This document shows, piece by piece, positions 12,116 to 24,087 of a DNA stretch of 64,000 bases. Where the stretch lies: positions 62,001 through 126,000 of the forward strand of contig MCGO01000111.1 in NCBI GenBank assembly GCA_002104985.1. The letters are read 5' to 3'. The translations under genes were made by a program, and so were the position numbers. How positions within the stretch are numbered: position 1 is the first letter of the stretch; the number at the start of each line of letters is the position of its first letter. The notes under the pieces were generated by a model. It saw only the letters and a program-made list of their open reading frames with translations. It was not told the DNA's origin and ran no database searches. This stretch comes from Rhizoclosmatium globosum (Eukaryota; Chytridiomycota; Chytridiomycetes; Chytridiales; Chytriomycetaceae).

Positions 12116-12764
12116 GTCGACTAAAAATAGCTGGGTAAGACAGAATTTTGCTTAGAAACTGGAATGGGTAGGTAGGTTTTGTTTCATTGTAGTCACAACA
12201 GCGCCTCACAGATCGCCAATATTTTTCGTTCAGATCCCTCAGTACGCCGAATGAAAGCAAGATATAGTATATCTTAAGTGATCCGTAGAAGGAGAAGGCA
12301 TACACGAGCCCAGGAATCACTGTAAATTGAGGACTGACGTGAGGACATAATGCGGGCGGAGGAATGGGGACTCAAGACTTCATAACAACAAAATAATCAT
12401 ACCTCTGAGGTTTGTCTCAACAAATGTATCACAGATTACGATCAGTGGAAGGGTGTTGTGCAGATCCAGATGTTGTTAAAACCAAATCTTTTGACAAACT
12501 TTGCAGATGGGAAAGAGAAGGGAGGAAGAAAATAAGAGCTCATAGTTAGAATTATCGTTTGGGTTTTTTGAACCAATCAAGCTTTCTTAAGTAGACTCAG
12601 CTGGTCCGAAATACTTACATGACGCGAACCAGTATCTGCGATTATCACAGTCAACCATGCAGATGAAGTTCGTGAAAGGTCAAAGTGAATGTCTCTGCAA
12701 CTTTTAAGGGAGGAGGCTATGGCTTGTTTGGTTCAAGGGTAAATAGTGGCAGAACAAAAAACCA
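12116..12764. other. Intergenic; nothing recognised
   Basis: Short overlapping frames only. The interval lies between the divergent start of the CCCH gene and the start of the SH3 gene at 12765, and probably carries both promoters. No repeat or RNA gene was recognised. Confidence 0.4.
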
Positions 12765-13780
12765 ATGAATCCAGCGAACTCAATAGGCCTACCATCAGTC
12801 GCAGATCCTATCAACGAGCGCATTCTATTGGATATGCTACTAGCTGATCTCCAGATGGCAGTCAATGAAAGCACACCAACTACAACACAAGAGCAGCTAG
12901 CCCCAAGCACTATGCCTCCCGCCACCACCTCAAACAGCGAATCAGCAGTTGCAGCGACTGACTCAAAGCCATCTCTCAAACTAACCCGGGACCTGGCCGC
13001 AATGGGAAAGAAGCAAAAGGAGAACAAACCAAGGCCATATAACCACTACTCAACATACCACCCACCATCAACCCAATCTGCCTCCTCCCTTAACACAGCA
13101 TCATCTCTCCAACGCACATCTTCTCGATATTCTCCACCGCCTTCTCGCAACCGCTCGATACCCAAATCTGTGCAGCCCTCCATCCTCTCTGAATCAACAA
13201 CCGCCTCTACAACTCCCTCCCAAACCTCAACGCACACGCCAAAACGATGCATGATAATAATGGGATACAACAAAACCGAGCATGACGAAATTACTGTAAG
13301 GGTCGGCCAAGAAGTCGAAATCACGCACACGTACGATGACGGTTGGGTCCTTGGAAGCATTGTTGGACATCAAATCATGGAGTATTTCCTGGAACTTGTG
13401 TTTCACAGACTCCGAAAGTGAGGAAACCGGCGGCACAACCCCAACAGGCAGAACAGAATCATATTCTAACGCAACTGATTGGGAAACGGATGCGTGTTAT
13501 GGGAGTTTATATGCCGCTATTGCCGGATGAATTGGGTGTCGAAGTTGGGGATTTGATTGAAGTTATAGAGTGCTTCGAGGATTCTTGGGCAAGAGGGCGA
13601 GTGGTTGAGACTGCTCGTTCGGGTAGCGGAAGAGTTGGAGGACTGTTAACAAGTGGGAAGGAGAGGTGGAATTTTGGGTTTTTTGGGAGGAAGACGAAGG
13701 AGGTTGTTGATACGCGAGTTGGAGCTACTGGATTATTCCCATTGGCGTGTTTGGGTGTGGAATTGCGAACTCAGAACTGA
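12765..13780 (+). CDS. Soluble protein with two SH3 domains
   Basis: Starts at the ATG at 12765 with a long Ser/Thr/Pro-rich N-terminus, then SH3-1 (HDEITVRVGQEVEITHTYDD, GVFPGTCVSQ) and SH3-2 (PDELGVEVGDLIEVIECFED, GATGLFPLACLG). SH3-2 carries an approximately 30-residue basic/Gly insertion before its last strands. The frame slips inside SH3-1 at 13364-13365. One G missing from the GG there explains it exactly, since the downstream frame continues the domain into GVFPG. No signal peptide or membrane segment. It belongs to the same SH3 lineage as the neighbouring genes (conserved DGW and FP-x-x-C motifs). Likely an adaptor; partners unknown. Confidence 0.65.
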
Positions 13781-13882
13781 GCTGTCGGATTAGGGATGTC
13801 TCATTCGTGTATCTTTGATTTATCGTAAGTAGTAATATAGAAGAGTTATGTTTAAATGTGCTTTGTTTTGAACTTTCCACAA

Positions 13883-16800
13883 ATGGCAGCATTGACAGCT
13901 CCTCAACAAACGGCGCTGGCTACTGTGGCAACCATCGCAGTATTGGCTGCTGGATTACTAGCATTAAAGAGAATGCGTAGGGTGAGGCAGCTCGGATCCC
14001 TGCCAATTTCAAGTTCAGATGTTTGTTATGCTCCGCCTGCTGGAGGAACCAACACCTTGACGTGGACAAAGCACAGTTTAATCATCAACGGTACGCCTTT
14101 AGTCATTCTCGCAGCTGAGTTCCACCCTTGGCGTATCCCAGACCGTAAACGATGGGAGGCTGTGTTAAAGCTATACAAAAGCATTGGCTTCAACGCAATA
14201 CGCATTTACTTTCACTGGGGATTTCATTCGCCGAATGAAGGCGTGTATCATTGGGATGGAAACAGAGACATGGACTACCTCTTGACGCTTTGCGAAGAGT
14301 TGGATCTTTTCGTGATTGCTGCACCGGGCCCGTATATCTGTAGTGAAACGCAGGCGGGTGGATTGCCGTCTTGGTTAGTGGCGAAAAAGGATGTGCGCAT
14401 TAGGCACTCAAACTTTGATTTTGACAAGCCATACGACATGCAGGTGTGTCTCCTTTTTGTGATTAGGAACACCCGTTCTGATTTAAATCGTTTAGTATTC
14501 CCTATATTGTCGAGAGTGGATGCAAGCTATTCTACCAATAATTGCAGCACATCAAATCACACAAAAGCCAAACGGATGTGTAATTTTGCTTCAAATCGAG
14601 AATGAGAACTTTGAGACGCTGATTGGAATTCCAATTGGATCTTCGGATGACATGCGCTTTTTGGCGCGAACTGCGCGAGAGTGTGGGATTGACGTTCCTC
14701 TTTTTCACAATGATGGATTCGAGGCTAGTACTAGCACCATTGATTAGTTTGAAACTGACGTGATGTGCAGGCTGGATCATGGATTGCACGCGACGAGAAA
14801 CACAAAGAATGCGGAAAGGCGACATTTGGACTGGATCTTTACGCATACGACAAATATGTAGTCTTTGCTCCGACTTCTGACCCGTCAAACTTGGCTGTGA
14901 ATGCAGATACTCATAGAGACCACTCAAAGTGGACTGATTGGGAACCCAAAACTGTTGAATCTGCAATGGATCAAATGGAAAGGAAGGTTCGCGGGTTTGG
15001 TGGATGTGCAGCCACTGGGCCAATGTTTATTGCGGAGCTTCAAGGTGGCTGGTTCAACCATTATGAACTTGGATGCTCATATGACACTATTTATGAGTGA
15101 TTATCCTGTTTTGCGCCAGGTTCGATACTTATTTGCCTCATTAGCTTTTACGGCGAAGACTATACGCGACTAGTATATGACTCTTCATTCGCTCAAGGTG
15201 TTACCATGATCAGCTACTATATGGGTTACGGCGGCACTAATTGGGGCACCCTTGGAGATCCTGACGTTTGTGAGTGCATTCCTTCCACTGTTTTCCTATC
15301 TCATACCGATTCTCAGACACATCATATGATTATTCTGCCTGTATTCGTGAGTTTATGTATCTCTCCGGACGAGGACGCAAATTACGCCTGGGTTTAGCAT
15401 TCACGCGTTCGTTCAATCTTCTCACGCGTACCGATCGGATTCCCCCAAAAGCTCAAACGATTAAAGTAACGCCACCAAAATTTCTCAATAATCAACGCGT
15501 CAGTGCTGGCGATAAGGTTGCCGAGCTGGCGTTTATCCGTAATTTCTCGCGGGAAAAGACAACTAAGTATACTGTCACACTTATCAAAAGACCTGCCGTC
15601 AAATTGAAAGGTACATTGGAGTATAAAAGGTCCTTTATTGCGTTGGGGGCCTATTCTAGTGATACCAGTGGTGTGCACCTGCTGTTTTCCACTGCACCAA
15701 TTCATCTGCGAACCCATATTTTGGTTGAAGGTCGTCGAACAGAAGTTTGGATTGTTCAGAACGATTCTAAAGCTGGAGGAGAGTTGGCTTTCCAGGGAGA
15801 AGTTTGGGTCACAAGAGGACGTGGAGAGTTGGGGGCCAGTGTCAACGTAGTCAAAGAGGCCAGTGCAAGCATTATAAGTTTCAAAGGAGCGTATGGTTGG
15901 TGCGGCGTTTCGTCCATGTCTGCCAAGGAGAATACGGGTATGCGTTGCAGTAGTCGTTACTCCGTTTTAATGTTTTTACCTCCAGATCACAGACCCAGCG
16001 AATTGTTAATCCTTGCGCTTCCTGAGGAAGAACTATATAAACTGTCTCCTACTTTTGAAGAGGGATTCTGGGCAGACAAAGGGCGCATTGGCGACATGAT
16101 TAGAGCTTGTGGAAGTGATCCAGTTTCCGTCAGTTGGGGCTCTTATTTCGCCCAACATGATATTAAGCGAGGAACTTTTGAAGTTGAATGGCAAGAAGGG
16201 GAAGATTGTGTCTTTGCTCTGTTTTCTGCTGGATTGGCTTCACGACAGCATTTCGGATTTAAGCCTTTCACAATTGAAGCCGATGCTGGAAGAAGACATC
16301 CGCTCGCTGGATTCCCAGGACTTGAATTCAAAGAGAGACATTCGACTGATGCCCCTCTTTCGACACTTCAGAATCATTCGATGGGACAGTTCCATTCTTG
16401 GTCTGCACGATCTGTCGACTTTGATTCGTATTCTTGGATACCTCTCGCGATGAGTACCAAAAAAGCTACAGTTCCTGCTTTGGATACAATTGACCTTGGA
16501 TACACTTCAGGTCATGTGCTTTATAAGATTTCTGTTCCAGCAACAGAGTATATGCCAGTTGAAGCAAGAAATTTGGTCCTTTCACTTGATACTAGACACC
16601 GCTGCATCATATATTTGAACAAAGAATATGTTGTTGGGGGTCACACTTCATACGCGTTGCAGTTGTTCAGTCATGGGGCTAAACAGGGTCCCGACCCTTT
16701 CCAAGATCTTCAGCGATACATAATTCCTCATGAAAAATTGAGAAGAAGCGGTGTAAACACATTATACATCTTGGTTGAAAGTTGGGGATTGAATCGTCAA

Positions 16801-17472
16801 GCGTTTGCCCTCAACGACGTAAGAAACGGACGTGGAATTCGTCATCTGAAAGTTGAAAGTGAGCCTGTTGGCGGGACATATGCCGGCTTCTTATTCAACC
16901 GCCGTGTGAAGTTTGGATTGGAAGTTACAGGAGTAGATGTACGCGAGCTGCACCAGCCATTTAATCATTGTGGGCTGCCAGACGAAGAATTTGGGGTAGG
17001 ATACCTCCCACTCATCGGCAGCGAAATTGTTCCTGCAAGTGGAGCACATGATGGAGTGGCGGTTTTGACACTTAGGCCAGAGAAACAACCGCGTTGGTTC
17101 CAAGGTGCCATCAAGCTCTCACTTCCACATGGAGTTCGCGTTCCATTGCGCTTGCATCTCTCCGGTCCCGCAACTGCACATGTTTGGATTCAAAATACCT
17201 ATCTTGCGAAGTACTATGGCAACGGGGATTGCGTGCAGAAAGACTTCATCATTCCTGAAACATATCTCGCAGAAAAGGAGTTGAGCGTGAAGGTCCTTGT
17301 TTATGATGGACGTCGTTTACAAAGTGGAGAAGTTGCGGATTGGGTAGGTTTGTCAGTGAAAGGCTGGAATATCGAGAACGGGGAAGGACAGGCGAAATGG
17401 AGTGGGAATTTGTGGGATGGGGAGACAGGCAGTGGCGTTCTCTTCGCCACAACACAGGAGTCATGGAGGTAA
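13883..17472 (+). CDS. Glycoside hydrolase family 35 beta-galactosidase-like, membrane anchored
   Basis: An N-terminal hydrophobic segment (TVATIAVLAAGLLALKRMRR) suggests a type II signal anchor; an in-frame ATG at 13856 is an alternative start. The GH35 barrel follows: IINGTPLVILAAEFHPWRIP, IRIYFHWGFHSPNEG, APGPYICSE, the acid/base region LLQIENENF, the nucleophile region FIAELQGGWF, and YYMGYGGTNWG. Introns at 14444-14495, about 14725-14770, 15097-15144 and one ending just before YTSYDYSA are supported by continuity of the barrel. The second fits only as a GC-AG intron (GAG followed by GCTAGT) or with a one-base error. The last exon, over 2 kb, encodes the beta-sandwich domains typical of long GH35 enzymes. 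Family activity is hydrolysis of terminal beta-galactosides; the substrate here is unknown. Confidence 0.8.
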
Positions 17473-17543
17473 AAATCAGTTAGGCTTTATTCGTGTACGT
17501 TTCGTGATGTGTGAATGAAGAATGCAGAAATTCGAAAGATTGA

Positions 17544-19130
<1,587 letters not shown>

Positions 19131-19187
19131 ACATTTTGCATATTATTTTATTTTTTGGGTTCAGGCTTGCGGACTTGTGTTCGACTG

Positions 19188-19769
19188 ATGTTCTGCCTGT
19201 CCCAGCAGCCAAGTTTCGCTGTTGGATATTTTGCAAGTCGTGAGACAGAAATCAGCCTCAGTCCTGGTCAGAGCGTCGAAATCTTGGACTTCACAGAACA
19301 ATTGACAGAAACTGGATGGGCTCGAGGAAAACTTGTCCACAACGGCGAAATTGGAATGTTTCCGCTGTGTTGTATCACTCCAGAGACAAATATAAACAAA
19401 ATTGAGTCACAGCCACTTGTCAATGACGTCGTGAAAGAGCCTGTCAAATTCGAAGAAAAGAGAGCTTCGTATTCTTCAGCATATTCTGAAGTTTCGACAC
19501 TTTTTGGTGAAGCGTTTGCAGTTGAGAGTGTGTATCAGATATTTGTTGGATATAACAAGAACGAGCCGGATGAGCTTACTGTGTCTTGCGGGCAAGATGT
19601 GGAAGTATTGCATGTATTCAGCGATGGTTGGATAAAGGGAAGAATCGTCGGAGGCATTGGGGAAACAGGAATGTTTCCTGGCTTGTGTTTGGCACGACCG
19701 AGTAACGCGAACGAGTCGGGGAAACAATCAAGTCGTCCTCTGTCTTTAAAGTTATTCGGTTTCAATTAA
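19188..19769 (+). CDS. Small protein with two SH3 domains
   Basis: About 193 residues from the ATG at 19188. SH3-1 reads AVGYFASRETEISLSPGQSV then GWARGKLVHNGEIGMFPLCC. SH3-2 reads FVGYNKNEPDELTVSCGQDV then FSDGWIKGRIVG and TGMFPGLCLA. A linker of about 55 residues separates them and a short basic tail follows. SH3-2 closely resembles the first SH3 of the gene at 12765 (MGYNKTEHDEITVRVGQEV), which indicates local duplication. The start is uncertain because a CAG acceptor-like site lies just upstream of the coding region. Presumably a cytoplasmic adaptor. Confidence 0.6.
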   Translation: MFCLSQQPSFAVGYFASRETEISLSPGQSVEILDFTEQLTETGWARGKLVHNGEIGMFPLCCITPETNINKIESQPLVNDVVKEPVKFEEKRASYSSAYSEVSTLFGEAFAVESVYQIFVGYNKNEPDELTVSCGQDVEVLHVFSDGWIKGRIVGGIGETGMFPGLCLARPSNANESGKQSSRPLSLKLFGFN

Positions 19770-19828
19770 ATAAATCGCGTTTATCTTGGAATGCTTAGAC
19801 ACAACTTTTGTCAGCTCCCAAAAACCTC

Positions 19829-20935
19829 ATGCCAAATTCTGTTCTCTTTGCAAGCACCCTTATCTTACTGAGCGCAATCGTTTTTGTTATGCTCTTCAAC
19901 CCTTCTGTTACAAGATTTGCTGTCGATGCAAATGTCGACAAGGTTACGCTCCGAGTTGGAAACAGTTCTCTTGATGTCCTACTGTTTGGGGCAACTGTCG
20001 TAAGTTGGATTCAAGATGGAAAGGAGCGACTCTTTCTTTCCAACAAAACTGTGTTGGACGGCAGTGCTCCTGTTCGCGGAGGAATGTGAGTTGCACTGTT
20101 AAGAGTTGTAAGGAGGTGACTAATCGCAACTAACACCAACGTACAGCCCGATCGCCTTCCCACACTTTGGGCCAAGTGATGCATTTGGGCTCCCTATGCA
20201 CGGGTTCGCAAGAATCTCAAGGTAATTGGTTAAATGGGATTTGAGCCACAAGTTCATAACCAGTCGTTAAATTTCCAGATGGACGTACCTTGGAACTCAA
20301 TCCGTTAATCCGTCTGAAGCGACAGTATCCTTCGCACTGGAGCCTTCTGGAGTTGCAAACGAGGAGCAAGGGAAATGGCCCCACGAGTTCAAGCTAATCT
20401 ATACTGTGACCTTGATGGCAGAATCACTAAAGACCTCATTACGTGTTGAAAATATTGGCGAGAGCTCCTTCGATTTCACCACCGTGCTTCATAACTACTT
20501 TGCAGTCAACGTGAGGAAACTCAAACAGCATGTTGCTACAACGTTTTCTAATCGTGTTATCTAAATACGTAGAATATTGATAATGTGCGAGTCAATGGTC
20601 TTGAAGGCAAAGGCTATTATGACAAGGTTAATAAACTCAAGGTTCCCGAAGAACACAACAAGCTCGTTTCAATCGTCACTGAAACGGATCGCATCTACTA
20701 CAATGTACATTCTGCTTCCGTTATTGAGGGCGGTAATGCATCGGCCATAGTTTCATCAATTGCAGGATTTGAGGATGTTGTCGTTTGGAATCCATGGAGA
20801 GAGAAATCTGTCACGCTAAACGATTTTCAGGAAGGGGGATACAAGTCTATGATTTGTGTGGAAGTTGGAAAGATTGGTGATCCAGTTTTGCTTGGGCCAG
20901 GACAGATGTGGGTTGGAACTCAAGTTATAGTTTAG
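19829..20935 (+). CDS. D-hexose-6-phosphate mutarotase (glucose-6-phosphate 1-epimerase) with N-terminal anchor
   Basis: Exons 19829-20085, 20147-20221, 20279-20510 and 20573-20935 join over GT-AG introns without frame loss. The core matches the aldose-1-epimerase-like family: SLDVLLFGATVVSWIQDGKE, RGGIPIAFPHFGPSD, LPMHGFARIS, a catalytic His in TVLHNYFAV, and EDVVVWNPWREKS near the end. The family interconverts alpha and beta anomers of glucose-6-phosphate. Unlike the soluble yeast enzyme, this protein starts with a hydrophobic segment (FASTLILLSAIVFVMLF), implying a membrane-anchored or lumenal form. Confidence 0.85.
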
Positions 20936-21098
20936 TAAATAACACCTCTTTGTTCGCCCTTCTTTTAGTCAAACAGTATTTAAGGTTCGCAGTTGAAATG
21001 GTTGATGTGACACCTCTTGAATCCAATCTTGATTTTGTGGTTCGACCTCAAACCCAAACACATATTGTTCTGCCCCTCAGCACAATCCATCCATCAAA

Positions 21099-21734
21099 AT
21101 GACTGTAGAAAAGCCATCGATGCCATTCTCCGCAGTATTGAAGCAGGCGAGAAGCAAGAGCACTTCCCAGTTGTTCCAACCATTCTCATCGTCATTGCCA
21201 AGACCCGTCAAAAGAACCCACTCGCTTCCGTCAGAGGCAAACATTCAAAAAACAGCAGAATCTCTTCAGAAACCCTACGTATCGCTTGTTGGCTGGAGCG
21301 AAAGACAGAGGCCAGTTTGCCAAGTTGTCTCTGGGTACATACCAAGTCAGTGGGATGAGTTGGCATTGATTCCAGGACAACTCGTTGAAATTATTGAAGA
21401 GTATATAGATGAATGGGCTTATGGCTACATTATCAATACTGGCATGTTTGGTGTGTTGCCACTTTTTTGTGTGGAAATGGTGTGGATGCAAGAACGGATG
21501 GTCCTTCGTGAACATATCGCCTCTGTTGATGAAGAATTATCGATTATTCCGGGGCAAAAACTTGAGATAATGCAAGTGTTTTCAAATGGATGGGCGTGTG
21601 GTCGTGTTAAATCCGAGAAGAAGAAGCCGGTGTTATGGAATATGAAGGCTAAAGAAACTGTGGAGCCTAACGAAGGACTGTTCCCTCTATCACGAGTGGG
21701 GATATGGAGTTTAAAGGGGCTAACAAAGACGTAA
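21099..21734 (+). CDS. Protein with two divergent SH3 domains
   Basis: Single exon, 211 residues from the ATG at 21099. The N-terminus is Ser/Pro-rich. SH3-1 (VSGYIPSQWDELALIPGQLV, DEWAYGYIIN, GVLPLFCVEM) has lost the canonical DGW and FP residues (DEW, LP). SH3-2 (DEELSIIPGQKLEIMQVFSN, GWACGRVK, EGLFPLSRVGIW) contains a Lys-rich insertion before the last strand. Third soluble double-SH3 gene within 9 kb on this strand. Adaptor function inferred only. Confidence 0.6.
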   Translation: MTVEKPSMPFSAVLKQARSKSTSQLFQPFSSSLPRPVKRTHSLPSEANIQKTAESLQKPYVSLVGWSERQRPVCQVVSGYIPSQWDELALIPGQLVEIIEEYIDEWAYGYIINTGMFGVLPLFCVEMVWMQERMVLREHIASVDEELSIIPGQKLEIMQVFSNGWACGRVKSEKKKPVLWNMKAKETVEPNEGLFPLSRVGIWSLKGLTKT

Positions 21735-21792
21735 ACGTGCAATAAATAGTGCATTCAGTTTCTCCCAAGAATCACACCAGAATCACGCCGCA

Positions 21793-23292
21793 ATGTCCGA
21801 ACATCATGCCGTCAAGCATCTGAATCTGAATCCCGGCCCAGCATCGACGCCGCGCCTTCGCCGTCCAATCCAACGTCCAATCCAAGCCCAAATTCAAAGC
21901 CAAATGCGAACGCAGAGCCACGCGCCTCGAACGCCGCTTTCGTCGAATTCAAATCCGAATCCGAATCCGTTCTCGCTCGACTTTCTCGGCGCAGACACTC
22001 AAACGCCGCCACTGAAACAGACGAAGCCCGCGCTTCAATTTGCGACGCCGCCTGTCAAATTTGGGCTTGGAACTGGCGCTTTGACGAGGACGGCGGCGTC
22101 AACAACTGCTCCGGCTGCGTTGCTGGACTTGCTGCCAGATCCACAAGCACGCGACTCGGATGTCTTTGGCTTTGGCGCTTTCACCGATCTTTTTATCACG
22201 GACAAAGAGCTGGTTTGTGTTTACATACGTTTGTATTCCCCACTGACTGTTTACTTGAAGGAGTGTGCAAAGGAAAAGCTACCCGAGGACGAAATCAAAA
22301 CTAGTGATGAAGTGCTTTCGGAAATTGTGGATACGCTGCTTCAGTGGGATGTTCCATACAGCGGATCTGAATTGGACGATGTGGAGGACATTATGTGGGA
22401 GTCAAAAGGCGCGTCGCTATGCTCAAACTTTGTCGTATTGGGAACTGGAAATCTTCACCTGCATTCAACTCGTATTTCATGGATTGGAACGCTTCCACCC
22501 GTCAGCAATACCCCCGAACCCACCAAAATGCAACAGTTGGTCTGGCCCCTCAATGTCCTCATGGATATTCGAATTAAGATGGTCTCGGTTGTGTCTGACA
22601 CGGAAGAAGAGCCTTTAATGACGATGAAGGCAGCAAAACCTGGAACTTCTGATCTATATTTGCAGTTTAAGTTCAGTTGAGTCAGATCCATTAAGATACA
22701 TATCATTCTAATTCATTATGCCTCAGACGAGCCACGCGATGCCTTTGGATTGTCTGATGCGCTTAATTTGTTGTCGACTACTGCTCCAAAAACTAAATCA
22801 CTTTCCTCTCACATCGAATCAAGTTTAAAGCCGGAGAACCAGTCAAAAGCAATTGAACTTTATCAAGCGGAGCTTATCAAGAATTATGAGTGAGTCTTTA
22901 GTGAGTCCGACAACAACACTAATTCCTTTGCCAGACACAAAAAAGCTATCTTAATGGCGCAAAAAGCAGATGCTATGAATCGAGTGAATGAGGAATATCG
23001 TGCGTTGTTACAGGAGTTGGAGGACAAGCTTGCAGAAGAGCTGGAGAGAAGTCAATTTCTTGAGAAAGAAAACAGTCAGTCCATCACGAATCAGGACTCC
23101 GAAAGCTCGACACGGACTATCAAAGAATGTGGAATATGTTGCGATGGAATGGAAGCATATGGTTTGAATCTTACGGCTGAGTCTCTCGATTCTAAACTGT
23201 TTATCAGAGCTTATTCCATGTTCTCATCGGATCTGCGGGTCTTGCTACAGTCGTCTCTCATCTTCATCTTCGTGGACTTGTCCGTGGGATAG
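21793..23292 (+). CDS. Coiled-coil protein of unknown function ending in a truncated RING-like start
   Basis: Three exons (21793-22675, 22727-22889, 22935-23292). The first 110 residues are Pro/Asn/Gln-rich and disordered. A folded region follows (LWQ-type strands, QQLVWPLNVLMDIRIKMVSV, GTSDLYLQFKF) that resembles a PH-like beta domain by pattern only. The third exon has a coiled coil (ILMAQKADAMNRVNEEYRAL) and then KECGICCDGM, which looks like the first zinc ligands of a RING finger, but no further ligands follow and the frame stops at 23292, about 100 bp before the next gene. It may have been truncated when the DUF4246 block arrived. No orthologue is recognised. Confidence 0.5.
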
Positions 23293-24087
23293 ATTTGTCG
23301 TTACGAAAACTAAACAATTGGTTGACCAATAAAGACTTGTAATCACTGCAACTTCCATCTCCAAACTGAAAAGGTTCCAAAAAACTATCATGGAAATACC
23401 ATCGTTTCGATACAAGACATTGCCGATCCGTACGGACCGTGAGTCCAAGTACATGACGGTTCTCAACGAGATCCTGATCAAGCCAGACTGGTGGATCAAG
23501 CTCAAGGACGAGGCGATCGTCGCCAAGTGGAAGGATGAAGTCCGCGGTGGAATCACTGCGTTGCTGGCGGATGAAGGTAATGCATCGGAAGGCGAGGCAG
23601 AGGAGAATGTGAGGGCGGAAGCTGGCGTTGCTGCTGGTGGGGAAGTTTTGCTTTGACGGCTGACGAATCAGCTGTTGACGAAGGCGACGACAGTCAGTGG
23701 GAGGATGTCAATGAACGCAAGCTTGTCGAGCATGTCACAGATAAGGAATTCGTGAATCAAGTGGTCGACTTTCTGTTCCAGGTTTGTTGATTTGACGGTT
23801 GCTGTTGCTTGCTTTGCCTGACTGCCCCCCAACCCACCCTCAACACCATCCAGGAGCTTCATTACCTTGCTGCCAATTGTTTGATCAGCCACAAGAACGG
23901 CGGTTTGATTACACCGACTTCCAGCCACGGTGTGTTCATCTCCGATTCTGTGGTTCCAATCGAAACAGTCTCTCGCCTGACGAAATCAGCCGATGCGGTT
24001 GAAGCTGATTCGTTGGAAAAGAACAAATGGCACGAAGGGTCTGATGGGAAAGTCCTCGACTTGATCCATCCATCCGATTACTGCTTG

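Noticed and set aside
12042..12320. 92-codon minus-strand frame with hydrophobic start
   Set aside because: It overlaps the start of the CCCH gene in another frame and has no supporting splice sites or family signal.
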